NCBI GenBank assembly: GCA_035528435.1
Contig: DATKYN010000025.1
Coordinates: 1-30,436, forward strand
Reading direction: 5' to 3'
DNA from: SG8-40 sp035528435
GTDB taxonomy: Bacteria > Pseudomonadota > Gammaproteobacteria > Burkholderiales > Eutrophovitaceae
DNA length: 30,436 nt
Part shown: piece after piece, positions 22,971-30,436 of the stretch
Layout: every line of letters begins with the position of its first letter
Numbering within the stretch: the first letter of the stretch is position 1
Translations under genes and position numbers: made by a program
Notes under the pieces: generated by a model
Databases searched by the model: none
Seen by the model: only the letters and a program-made list of their open reading frames with translations
What the model was told of the DNA's origin: nothing

Positions 22971-25453
22971 TGGCTGATTCTGATTTACTTCGAGTTCGAA
23001 AGGCCGGCGTACTTGGCGCCGGCGTGATGGGCGCACAGATCGCAGCGCATCTTGTTAATGCAGGTGTCGAGACACTGCTGTTCGAGCTGCCGTCAAAGGA
23101 CGGCAATCCGAACGACACGGTGCGCAAGGCGATTAACGGTCTTGCGAAGCTGGAACCGGCGCCGCTCGCGCGCAAGTCACTTGCGACGCACATCCACGCA
23201 GTCAATTACGACCAGCATCTTGACCAGCTCGCGGATTGCGATCTCATAATCGAGGCGATTGCAGAACGCATGGACCTGAAAAAGGCGTTGTACGACCGTG
23301 TCGTAGCGCATATCAGTGACACTGCGGTTTTCGCCACCAATACCTCGGGATTGTCGATCGCCGCGCTTTCAGACGCGCTGCCGGAGAAGCTGCGCGCGCG
23401 TTTTTGTGGTGTCCATTTTTTCAACCCGCCACGCTACATGCATCTGGTGGAACTCGTCCCCGGTCCGGATACGAGTGAATCCCTGTTGGATCGAATCGAA
23501 GCGTTTCTGACGACGACGCTCGGCAAGGGCGTGATCCGGGCGCTGGACACGCCCAATTTCATTGCCAACCGTGTTGGCGTTTTTTCCATTCTCGCGACGT
23601 TCCATCACACCGAGCGGTTTGGCCTTGGTTTCGACGAAGTGGACGCACTGACCGGAAGCCTGATCGGCCGGCCAAAGAGCGCTACGTATCGTACGGCAGA
23701 CGTCGTTGGTCTCGATACCCTCGCGCACGTCATCAACACCATGAAAGATACGCTGCCCGACGACCCGTGGCACCGTTACTACGATGCGCCGCAGTGGTTG
23801 CGAACACTGATTGATCAGGGCGCGCTGGGGCAAAAAACGAGAAAGGGCGTCTATCAAAAATCTGGCAAGCAAATCCAGGTGCTTGATCGTGCCACTGGCG
23901 ACTACGTCACCTCCGGACGCGGTGCTGACGAGGCAGTCGTTTCAATACTGAAAAACAGGAACCTTGACGAGCGTTTTGCGCAACTGCGCGAAAGCAGCTT
24001 GCCGCAAGCGCAGTTCATGTGGGCAGTCTACCGCGACATGCTTCACTACTGCGCGAGCCACTTGCAGGGGATCGCGTCCAATGCAAGAGACCTCGATCTG
24101 GCAATACGCTGGGGTTTTGGCTGGAAACAGGGCCCATTCGAGATCTGGCAGGCAGCAGGCTGGCAGCAGGTGGCGAAATGGATTGCAGAAGATATTGATG
24201 CCGGCAAGACCATGGCGACCGAGCCCTTGCCGTCATGGGTAATGGAGCCGACGCGAACCGGTGTGCATTCGGAAGACGGTTCATACAGTCCCGAGCATGA
24301 CCGCAACCAGGGCCGTTCGAAGCTGCCGGTGTACCGGCGCCAGGAGTTTCCCGATCGTCTGATCAGCGAACCGGCTGACTACGGCACGACCGTGTTTGAG
24401 ACCGATGCCGTGCGCATGTGGAGCAGCGGTGATGATATCGGTGTGGTCTCTTTCAAATCGAAAATGCACACGGTTGGTAGCGACGTGCTCGACGGCATGG
24501 CGCAGGCGATCGAGGAGGCGGAACAGGGATTCAAGGGCCTGGTGATCTGGCAGACCGAGCCGCCGTTTTCGATCGGCGCCAACCTTCAGGGTAGTGGCGG
24601 GAAAACCCGATCCAGACCATCGGCAGTGACGTCAATGTTCAAGAAGCTGCGGCGCTCGGCGGAGGCGGCAATTCTCAAAGCGGCGCGAAGGCTGAATGTC
24701 GCGGACGCATTGATGGCGGGGCGGCTGGAAAAAGTCGAGCACATCATTGCTCAGTTTCAGGATACCAACCTTGCGCTGCGCTACTCGATGGTGCCAACGG
24801 TTGCGGCGGTCGACGGCATGGCACTGGGTGGTGGTTGCGAGATTGCGATGCACTGCGACAGGACCGTTGCCAGCCTTGAGAGCTATATGGGGTTGGTCGA
24901 GGCAGGTGTCGGGCTGATCCCTGGTGCGGGAGGATGCAAGGAGCTTGCATTGCGTGCTGCCGGGAACGCCCAGGGCGGTGATCTGTTTCCTTTCGTCAGG
25001 CGATCCTTTGAGAACGTGGCCATGGCTCAGGTCGGGCGTAGTGCGGAGCACTCGCGCGAGCTTGGCTTCCTGCGGCAATGCGATCGGGTGGTCATGCACC
25101 GCTTTGAATTGTTGCACGTCGCCAAACAGGAATTGAATGCAATGTACGAGGCCGGGTACAGGCCTTCGCTGCGTGCCGTCGCGATTCCTGTCGCGGGCCG
25201 AGGGGCAATCGCGACGCTCAAGATGGGGATGCAGAACATGCTGGCCGGAGATTACATCTCCGAGCATGATTATCTGATCGGCAGCAAGCTGGCCTATGTC
25301 ATGTGTGGGGGTGATGTCGAAGCTGGCAGCACGGTTGATGAACAATGGTTTCTCGATCTGGAGCGTGAAGCATTCATCGAACTGTTGGCAACTGAAAAGA
25401 CCCAGGCACGAGTCGATCATATGCTGAAGACCGGCAAGCCGCTGCGCAATTAA
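22970..25453 (+). CDS. 3-hydroxyacyl-CoA dehydrogenase / enoyl-CoA hydratase fusion (FadN-like order)
   Basis: Bifunctional beta-oxidation enzyme of 827 residues, with dehydrogenase first and hydratase last. This is the order of Bacillus FadN and many proteobacterial homologues, and the reverse of E. coli FadB. The NAD motif GAGVMG is at 16-21. The dehydrogenase dyad is His149 (VHFFNPPRYMHLVELV) and Glu161. A second helical dehydrogenase domain spans about 345-420. The hydratase begins near 455; GMALGGGCE ends at catalytic Glu of about residue 624, and the second Glu is in VEAGVGLIPGAGG at about 643. Residues about 540-585 are a Lys/Arg-rich insertion (KTRSRPSAVTSMFKKLRR) between the oxyanion-hole part FSIGANLQ and the rest of the fold. 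The thiolase gene follows after 71 nt; together they would form the multienzyme trifunctional complex. Confidence 0.95.
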   Translation: MADSDLLRVRKAGVLGAGVMGAQIAAHLVNAGVETLLFELPSKDGNPNDTVRKAINGLAKLEPAPLARKSLATHIHAVNYDQHLDQLADCDLIIEAIAERMDLKKALYDRVVAHISDTAVFATNTSGLSIAALSDALPEKLRARFCGVHFFNPPRYMHLVELVPGPDTSESLLDRIEAFLTTTLGKGVIRALDTPNFIANRVGVFSILATFHHTERFGLGFDEVDALTGSLIGRPKSATYRTADVVGLDTLAHVINTMKDTLPDDPWHRYYDAPQWLRTLIDQGALGQKTRKGVYQKSGKQIQVLDRATGDYVTSGRGADEAVVSILKNRNLDERFAQLRESSLPQAQFMWAVYRDMLHYCASHLQGIASNARDLDLAIRWGFGWKQGPFEIWQAAGWQQVAKWIAEDIDAGKTMATEPLPSWVMEPTRTGVHSEDGSYSPEHDRNQGRSKLPVYRRQEFPDRLISEPADYGTTVFETDAVRMWSSGDDIGVVSFKSKMHTVGSDVLDGMAQAIEEAEQGFKGLVIWQTEPPFSIGANLQGSGGKTRSRPSAVTSMFKKLRRSAEAAILKAARRLNVADALMAGRLEKVEHIIAQFQDTNLALRYSMVPTVAAVDGMALGGGCEIAMHCDRTVASLESYMGLVEAGVGLIPGAGGCKELALRAAGNAQGGDLFPFVRRSFENVAMAQVGRSAEHSRELGFLRQCDRVVMHRFELLHVAKQELNAMYEAGYRPSLRAVAIPVAGRGAIATLKMGMQNMLAGDYISEHDYLIGSKLAYVMCGGDVEAGSTVDEQWFLDLEREAFIELLATEKTQARVDHMLKTGKPLRN

Positions 25454-25524
25454 CGGCGCGTAAATCAAGCGCGAAGCGAGGCATCGTCGCTGTTAGAGAC
25501 GGTCTTGCAACTGGAGCATCAAGG

Positions 25525-26727
25525 ATGAGCAAGCAGGTACAGGACGCATACATCGTGGCGACGGCAAGGACGCCGGTTGGCAAAGCGCCGCGTGGCGTAC
25601 TGCGAAACGCCCGCCCGGACGACATGCTGGCGCATGCGTTGAATGCGGCGATGATGCAGGTGCCGACCGTTGAGCGCGGCGAAGTGGATGACGTGGTCGT
25701 TGGCTGCGCGATGCCCGAGGCTGAGCAGGGCATGAATGTCGCGCGCATTGGATTGCTGCTGGCGGGTTTTCCCAACACGGTATCGGGCGTGACGGTCAAC
25801 CGGTTTTGTTCGTCCGGCCTGAACGCCGTTGCCATTGCCGCGGATCGCATCCGGCTTGGCGAAGCCGACATCATGATCGGTGCGGGTACCGAAAGCATGA
25901 GCATGATTCCAATGGGTGGCAACAAGATTGTTGCCAACGAACGGATATTTTCCCGCAACGAAAATATTGGCATTGCCTACGGAATGGGCATTACGGCTGA
26001 GAAGGTGGCCGAGCAATGGAAGGTGCCGCGGGAGCAGCAGGATGCGTTCGCTGCGGAAAGCCATCGCCGGGCACTGGAAGCCATCGAATCCGGTGAGTTC
26101 TCCGATGAGATCGCGCCGTACACCGTAAAGGAACGCACACCTGACCTGGATCAGCGCCAGATCGTCGAACGACCCAATGTCGTCACCGTGGATGAAGGGC
26201 CGCGACCCGGCACAACGGCTGAAGTGCTGGCGGGGCTCAGGTCTGTGTTCGCAGCTAAAGGAACGGTGACTGCAGGAAACAGTTCACAGACTTCCGACGG
26301 GGCCGGCGCGGTGGTGCTCGCCTCTGAAACGGCTATTAAACGTCATAACCTCCAGCCGCTGGCGCGGTTCCTGGGGTTCGCCGTGGCAGGGGTGCCGCCC
26401 GAGATCATGGGTATCGGTCCAAAGTTCGCTATTCCCAAAGTGCTGAAGCAGACCGGAGTCAGTCTTGAGGATGTTGACTGGATCGAGCTGAACGAAGCGT
26501 TTGCTGCACAGTCACTGGCCGTTATCAACGATCTCGGCCTGGACCGTTCCAGGGTCAATCCACTCGGTGGTGCGATAGCGCTCGGGCACCCGCTTGGTGC
26601 AACCGGAGCGATCCGAACGGCGACGCTCGTTAACGGCATGCGCCGGCGCGGCCACCGTTACGGCCTGGTGACCATGTGCATTGGCACTGGTATGGGGGCA
26701 GCTGGTTTGTTTGAGAACGTCACCTGA
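25525..26727 (+). CDS. Acetyl-CoA acyltransferase (3-ketoacyl-CoA thiolase)
   Basis: Thiolase of 400 residues, cleaving 3-ketoacyl-CoA with CoA to acetyl-CoA and a shortened acyl-CoA. The acylated cysteine is Cys95 in VNRFCSSGLNA. His355 is in GGAIALGHPLGATGA, and the second catalytic cysteine is Cys385 in MCIGTGMGAAGLFE. The opening QDAYIVATARTPVGKAPRG and the loop SMIPMGGNK are those of FadA/FadI-type degradative thiolases rather than biosynthetic acetoacetyl-CoA thiolases. ATG 25525 has GGAG about 9 nt upstream. It is paired with the dehydrogenase/hydratase fusion, so FadA/FadI-like function is well supported; I leave the symbol blank because the fusion partner has the FadN domain order. 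Confidence 0.95.
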   Translation: MSKQVQDAYIVATARTPVGKAPRGVLRNARPDDMLAHALNAAMMQVPTVERGEVDDVVVGCAMPEAEQGMNVARIGLLLAGFPNTVSGVTVNRFCSSGLNAVAIAADRIRLGEADIMIGAGTESMSMIPMGGNKIVANERIFSRNENIGIAYGMGITAEKVAEQWKVPREQQDAFAAESHRRALEAIESGEFSDEIAPYTVKERTPDLDQRQIVERPNVVTVDEGPRPGTTAEVLAGLRSVFAAKGTVTAGNSSQTSDGAGAVVLASETAIKRHNLQPLARFLGFAVAGVPPEIMGIGPKFAIPKVLKQTGVSLEDVDWIELNEAFAAQSLAVINDLGLDRSRVNPLGGAIALGHPLGATGAIRTATLVNGMRRRGHRYGLVTMCIGTGMGAAGLFENVT

Positions 26728-26765
26728 TATTTCGATATCGGCATGTGCATGTGCATTTGCACGTG
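26726..26765. repeat. Hairpin and imperfect palindrome between thiolase and DUF2147 genes
   Basis: Two adjacent elements. GATAT (26726-26730), TTCG loop, ATATC (26735-26739) starts inside the thiolase stop codon and forms a small stem with a TTCG loop. Next is CATGTGCATTTGCACGTG (26748-26765), an 18-bp palindrome with one mismatched pair, preceded by another GTGCAT so that GTGCAT occurs twice (26745-26750 and 26751-26756). It lies about 45 bp upstream of the DUF2147 start and could be an operator. No T run follows either element. Confidence 0.35.
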
Positions 26766-26809
26766 GAATAGCGTCAAATGATGAAAGACAATCCTGAGGA
26801 GTAGTGGAG

Positions 26810-27256
26810 ATGCGTGGCAGTCTGATCTTGGTGCTTGCAACGATATTATTTTTGCCCCAACTGGCGTTTGCGCAAGTAACCACACCAGTCGGGTTCTGGA
26901 AGACGATCGATGATGGCACGGGCAAGGAGAGATCCTATGTGCGCATCGTTGAGGTGAATGGTGAATTGCAGGGAACGGTGGAGAAGATATTTCCCTTCCC
27001 TGGAGACGACCCGGAGAACCTTTGCGAAGAGTGTAAAGGCGAGCGCAAGAACCAGCCAATTGTCGGCATGATGATATTGTGGGGTCTGGAAGACCACGGT
27101 GGTGTCTGGAAGGGCGGTGAAATTCTCGATCCGGATAATGGCAAGACTTACCGCTGCAAGATGACGGTTTCGGAAAATGGCCAGGAACTGGACGTGCGCG
27201 GCTACATCGGTATTTCGTGGATCGGTCGCACCCAGACCTGGCTGAGGATAGAGTAG
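26810..27256 (+). CDS. Secreted DUF2147 family protein
   Basis: A 148-residue exported protein. The signal peptide MRGSLILVLATILFLPQLAFA is clear, with cleavage after AFA at about residue 21. The mature part follows the DUF2147 pattern: PVGFWKTIDD at the start, YVRIVEVNGELQGTVEKIF, NLCEECKGERKNQPIVGMMILWGL and a C-terminal beta-rich half ending in RTQTWLRIE. Cys72 and Cys75 form a CxxC and Cys116 is a third cysteine. No catalytic function is established for the family that I know of; a small beta-barrel binding fold is possible. The start is ATG 26810, with GAGGAG about 10 nt upstream, rather than the in-frame GTG 26804. It lies 41 nt before nfeD. A link to fatty-acid use rests on position only. 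Confidence 0.88.
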   Translation: MRGSLILVLATILFLPQLAFAQVTTPVGFWKTIDDGTGKERSYVRIVEVNGELQGTVEKIFPFPGDDPENLCEECKGERKNQPIVGMMILWGLEDHGGVWKGGEILDPDNGKTYRCKMTVSENGQELDVRGYIGISWIGRTQTWLRIE

Positions 27257-27297
27257 ACGGTACCGGTTATGCCTTCAAATTTGACGAGGATGTAGTG

Positions 27298-28692
27298 ATG
27301 CGCCTGGCGTGCTGCCTGCTCTTGATGGCGTTGGCCCGGACCGCTTTTGGAGCGGGAGAGGGGCAGGCTGTGGTGCTCGATATTTCGGGCGCCATTGGCC
27401 CCGCAACTGCGGACTATTTTCATCGGGGCATGAAAGAAGCGAAAGCGCTGGACGCGCAGTTTGTGGTGCTGCGCATGGACACACCCGGCGGTCTCGATGC
27501 TGCGATGCGTGACATTATCAAGGACATACTCGCCTCACAGGTTCCGGTCATCACGTTTGTGGAACCGGCCGGGGCCAGAGCGGCCAGCGCCGGTACCTAT
27601 ATTCTTTATGCAAGTCACGTCGCAGCGATGTCGCCGGCAACCAATCTGGGCGCGGCGACACCGATTTCCATCGGAGGGGCGCCGGCAACACCCAAGCCGC
27701 AGGAAAAGGCCGACAAGGGTGAAAACAGGGATCCGCCGGCTGATCGGGCCGGGTCGCCGAAGGTGACCGAAAAGGACTGGATGTCGGATGCGACACGGCG
27801 CAAGGCAGTGTTTGATGCCGCGGCTTACATCAGGGGGCTGGCGCAATTGCGCGGACGCAATGCCGAGTGGGCTGAGAAAGCGGTGCGGGAGGCTGTCAGT
27901 CTGTCGGCTGAGGAAGCGAAGCGGATCGGTGTGATCGATCTGATCGCAGCAGATACTGATGACTTGCTGCGCAAACTCGATGGGCGCGAGATAAAGGTCG
28001 CGGAAGACTCCGTGTTGACCATACGCACAGAGGGTATCGAGATCGTCGAAATTCAACCGGATTGGCGGAACCGGTTTCTCGCGACGATTACCAGCCCGAG
28101 TGTCGCCTATATTCTGATGCTGGTCGGAATCTACGGATTGTTGCTCGAGTTCTACAACCCGGGAACCTTCATCCCGGGCATCGCTGGCGCGATCAGTTTG
28201 CTGACTGCCTTGTACGCGTTCCAGATGCTCCCGATCAATTATGTGGGGATTGCATTGATACTGCTCGGCATTGCCTTCGTCATTGCGGAATTGTTTGTAA
28301 GCTCCTACGGCCTGCTGGGCGTGGGCGGGGCCATTGCGTTCATCGTTGGCTCGGTAATGCTGATGGATACCGACATTCCCGAGTTCCAGTTGCCATGGGG
28401 ACTGATCGCCGGTGTTTCGGTACTGACCATCGGGTTTTCGCTCGCGATTGTAGGCATGGCGATCAAGGCTCGCGGGCGTCATGTGGTGAGCGGTGTCGAG
28501 GAGATGATAGGCGCCGAGGGTGTGGCGATTGAGGATTTCGATAAATCAGGCTGGGTGCGCGTGCACAGCGAGAACTGGAAGGCTGTAACCAGGTCACCGA
28601 TACGTCAAGGTCAGAAAGTGCGGGTGGTGGCTGTTCGCGGTCTTGAGTTGTCGGTTGCGGCAGGCGAGTACCCTCAAAGCGAAGGAGAGTGA
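27298..28692 (+). CDS. NfeD-family membrane-bound serine protease (ClpP-class)
   Basis: Full-length NfeD (STOPP) protein, 464 residues. A signal peptide (MRLACCLLLMALARTAFG) is followed by a periplasmic ClpP-like protease domain of about 24-245. Ser97 in ARAASAGTYI is the nucleophile, the same number as in the archaeal 1510-N protease, and Lys169 (DATRRKAVFDAAAYIRGLAQLRGRN) is the likely partner base of the Ser-Lys dyad. A Pro/Lys-rich loop at about 120-155 interrupts the fold. Four or five membrane segments occupy about 265-390, and the C-terminal OB-fold NfeD domain spans about 400-464. I start at ATG 27298, because it gives a clean signal peptide and GAGGA lies 8 nt upstream; the longer frame from 27217 overlaps the previous gene. 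Two bases separate it from the slipin gene, its usual partner. Confidence 0.95.
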   Translation: MRLACCLLLMALARTAFGAGEGQAVVLDISGAIGPATADYFHRGMKEAKALDAQFVVLRMDTPGGLDAAMRDIIKDILASQVPVITFVEPAGARAASAGTYILYASHVAAMSPATNLGAATPISIGGAPATPKPQEKADKGENRDPPADRAGSPKVTEKDWMSDATRRKAVFDAAAYIRGLAQLRGRNAEWAEKAVREAVSLSAEEAKRIGVIDLIAADTDDLLRKLDGREIKVAEDSVLTIRTEGIEIVEIQPDWRNRFLATITSPSVAYILMLVGIYGLLLEFYNPGTFIPGIAGAISLLTALYAFQMLPINYVGIALILLGIAFVIAELFVSSYGLLGVGGAIAFIVGSVMLMDTDIPEFQLPWGLIAGVSVLTIGFSLAIVGMAIKARGRHVVSGVEEMIGAEGVAIEDFDKSGWVRVHSENWKAVTRSPIRQGQKVRVVAVRGLELSVAAGEYPQSEGE

Positions 28693-28694
28693 AT

Positions 28695-29459
28695 ATGGAT
28701 AACTATTTCTGGCTGGTGCTGGTGGTTGGCCTGATTGTCTTGCTGGTCTACACGCTGCGTATCCTGCGTGAATACGAACGCGGTGTTGTTTTTCAGCTTG
28801 GACGCTTCTGGAAGGTCAAGGGACCCGGCCTGGTCATCGTTATTCCGGGCATCCAGCAAATGGTGCGGGTCGATCTGCGCACCGTGACGATGGATGTACC
28901 AAGCCAGGACGTAATTTCACGTGACAATGTTTCGGTCAAAGTGAATGCGGTCGTCTATTTCAGGGTGGTTGATCCCGAGAAAGCGATTATTCAGGTCGAG
29001 AATTTTCTGATCGCGACTGGCCAGTTGGCGCAGACGACCCTGCGCGCGGTTCTTGGCAAACACGAACTCGATGAGATGCTCGCGGAGCGCGAAAAACTCA
29101 ATCTGGACATCCAGACGCAACTGGACGTACAGACCGATGCCTGGGGCATCAAGGTGTCCACTGTTGAAATCAAGCATGTCGACATCGATGAGTCGATGAT
29201 TCGCGCCATTGCCAAGCAGGCGGAAGCAGAACGCGAAAGGCGAGCCAAGATTATTCATGCCGAGGGCGAACTGCAGGCGTCGGAGAAACTGTTGCAGGCT
29301 GCTCAAAAGCTATCGGAGCAGCCAGAGGCGATGCAGCTTCGCTACCTGCAGACGCTGGCTAATATTGCGGGCGACAAGACTTCAACCATTGTCTTTCCCG
29401 TGCCCGTAGACATCATTGCGCAGGTAATGGCAACACTCGGCAATAAGCGAGCTGACTAG
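28695..29459 (+). CDS. Slipin/stomatin-like SPFH-domain membrane protein
   Basis: Bacterial slipin of 254 residues. One N-terminal hydrophobic hairpin or membrane segment (FWLVLVVGLIVLLVYTLRIL, 5-25) is followed by the SPFH domain (EYERGVVFQLGRFWKVKGPGLVIVIP to about 190). A charged helical stretch AEAERERRAKIIHAEGELQASEKLLQAAQKLSEQ probably forms a coiled coil for oligomerisation. The C-terminal TSTIVFPVPVDI is typical of slipins. Members assemble into membrane microdomain-like rings, and the archaeal homologue is cleaved by its NfeD partner. ATG 28695 follows AAGGAG at 7-nt spacing and is two bases after the nfeD stop, so the two are made together. This pair is a known conserved operon; the cellular job, possibly membrane quality control, is inference. 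Confidence 0.95.
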   Translation: MDNYFWLVLVVGLIVLLVYTLRILREYERGVVFQLGRFWKVKGPGLVIVIPGIQQMVRVDLRTVTMDVPSQDVISRDNVSVKVNAVVYFRVVDPEKAIIQVENFLIATGQLAQTTLRAVLGKHELDEMLAEREKLNLDIQTQLDVQTDAWGIKVSTVEIKHVDIDESMIRAIAKQAEAERERRAKIIHAEGELQASEKLLQAAQKLSEQPEAMQLRYLQTLANIAGDKTSTIVFPVPVDIIAQVMATLGNKRAD

Positions 29460-29554
29460 AAGCGAGCACACCTGCGAGCCGAAGCGATTTTGGTGAGGTC
29501 CCTCTTTTGTTGCCAGGGGCGCTACAAGCGCAGCCAGCAGTATTTCCTGCGTCG

Positions 29555-30436
29555 CTACATGTTGGGATAGTTCGGCCCGCCACCGCCTTCAGGCGGAACC
29601 CAGTTGATATTCTGGGTCGGATCCTTGATGTCGCAGGTTTTGCAGTGGACGCAATTTTGCGCGTTGATCTGCAGACGCGCCGTGTCGTTCTCAGTCACGA
29701 TTTCGTAGACACCGGCGGGGCAATAGCGCTGCTCCGGTGCATCGTACTGGGCCAGGTTGACTGCGATCGGGATGGTTGGATCCTTTAGCTGCAGGTGACA
29801 AACCTGATTCTCTTCGTGATTGGTGTTGGAGATGAACACCGATGACAAACGATCAAAGGTCAGTTTGCCGTCCGGCTTGGGGTAGTCGATGCGTGGCGAC
29901 GCAGAAGCCCTGCGCAGTTGGTTGTGGTCCGCGTGGTGATGCATTGTCCAGGGTGCCTTGCCGCGGAACACATAGGTGTCGATGGCGGAATAGGCGAGCC
30001 CTCCCCATAATCCCCAGCGAAAAGCCGGCCGGATGTTGCGCACCTGTTTCAGTTCCGTCCACAACCAGGTGTCTTTCAGGCGATTCCGATAGTCGCTGAT
30101 TTCGTCGGCTTTCGCAGAACCGGCTGTTGCCGCGCCAATATGCGAATACAAAGCCTCGGCTGCGGTCATGCCCGATTTCATCGCGGTATGCGAGCCTTTG
30201 ATCTTTGGAACGTTGAGAAATCCGGCTGTATCCCCGATCAGCAAACCGCCGGGAAACGAAAGTTTCGGCAGTGACTGCAGGCCGCCCTCACTGATGGCAC
30301 GAGCACCGTAGGAGATACGGCGGCCATTCTCGAAATAACCGTGTATCGCCGGGTGCGTCTTGAAGCGCTGAAATTCATCGTAGGGCGAAAGATGCGGGTT
30401 GCGGTAATCCAGACCGATCACAAAACCAACGGCAAT
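29555..30436 (-). CDS. Electron transfer flavoprotein-ubiquinone oxidoreductase, 5' part cut by window
   Basis: C-terminal 293 residues of ETF-QO, the inner-membrane iron-sulfur flavoprotein that passes electrons from EtfAB to ubiquinone. The reading frame is open to the right edge, and the first visible residues (IAVGFVIGLDYRNP) lie mid-protein; the complete family is about 550 residues. Visible features are SEGGLQSLPKLSFPGGLLIGDTAGFLNVPKIKGSHTAMKSG (FAD-binding strand and quinone-site region) and the 4Fe-4S ligands: a Cys in YCPAGVYE and three in NCVHCKTCDIKDP, followed by the C-terminal INWVPPEGGGGPNYPNM. It is convergent with the slipin gene across 95 bases that hold only a small GCGCT-ACA-AGCGC hairpin. 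Its presence near etfBA and two acyl-CoA dehydrogenases completes the electron path of beta-oxidation. Confidence 0.97.
   Translation of the reverse strand: MAVGFVIGLDYRNPHLSPYDEFQRFKTHPAIHGYFENGRRISYGARAISEGGLQSLPKLSFPGGLLIGDTAGFLNVPKIKGSHTAMKSGMTAAEALYSHIGAATAGSAKADEISDYRNRLKDTWLWTELKQVRNIRPAFRWGLWGGLAYSAIDTYVFRGKAPWTMHHHADHNQLRRASASPRIDYPKPDGKLTFDRLSSVFISNTNHEENQVCHLQLKDPTIPIAVNLAQYDAPEQRYCPAGVYEIVTENDTARLQINAQNCVHCKTCDIKDPTQNINWVPPEGGGGPNYPNM

Noticed and set aside
29519..29531. GCGCT-ACA-AGCGC hairpin between slipin and ETF-QO, and GAGG/CCTC with TTTT at 29494-29507
   Set aside because: The first has no T run on either strand. The second would have a 2-nt loop or only a 3-bp stem. Neither is strong enough to call a terminator.
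1..30436. CRISPR arrays, insertion sequences, attachment sites
   Set aside because: No regularly spaced repeats, transposase, integrase or flanking inverted or direct repeats typical of mobile DNA were found; gene order and composition look uniform.

Overview
The window reads as chromosomal DNA of a Gram-negative, aerobic proteobacterium. It is moderately GC-rich by eye. The order tsaB-rimI-type 4 udg-alr-radA resembles what I recall from Betaproteobacteria and some neighbouring Gammaproteobacteria. FadL, an outer-membrane-type lipoprotein and ETF-ubiquinone oxidoreductase confirm a diderm with a quinone-linked respiratory chain. I cannot fix the genus. I see no tRNA, rRNA, IS element, integrase, phage gene or CRISPR array.

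Layout. (1) 1-2676, minus strand: a three-gene catabolic cassette, SDR oxidoreductase, lambda-crystallin-type 3-hydroxyacid dehydrogenase and a beta-keto acid cleavage enzyme (BKACE, cut by the window edge). (2) 2677-3161: intergenic control region. (3) 3162-7689, plus strand: housekeeping genes tsaB, rimI, udg, alr and radA; the first three overlap. (4) 7759-10867, minus strand: a signalling operon of a class III nucleotide cyclase with a C-terminal PEGA domain, a small TPR-like lipoprotein, and a Ser/Thr kinase anchored only by its last 20 or so residues. (5) 11158-26727, plus strand: a large fatty-acid/acyl-CoA catabolism island with an acyl-CoA ligase, etfB-etfA, two very different acyl-CoA dehydrogenases, a FadD-type ligase, a hotdog thioesterase, FadL, a dehydrogenase/hydratase fusion and a thiolase. 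(6) 26810-29459: secreted DUF2147 protein, NfeD membrane protease and its slipin partner. (7) 29555-30436, minus strand: C-terminal half of ETF-ubiquinone oxidoreductase.

How it fits together. FadL imports long-chain fatty acids and the ligases make acyl-CoA. FadE and the second dehydrogenase pass electrons to EtfAB, which gives them to quinone through ETF-QO. The fusion protein and thiolase complete the cycle, and the thioesterase can relieve CoA sequestration. All steps of beta-oxidation, including electron transfer, lie within about 19 kb. The left-edge cassette probably feeds a beta-hydroxy/beta-keto acid into the same acetyl-CoA pool.

Most of the window is ordinary core metabolism. The parts that merit a second look are the envelope-spanning cyclase/lipoprotein/kinase operon, whose cyclase lacks the usual purine-selecting residues; the BKACE cassette, whose substrate is unknown; and several inverted repeats placed just upstream of genes in the fatty-acid island, one of which folds over the start codon of the fusion enzyme. 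I do not see convincing evidence for a wholly new system.
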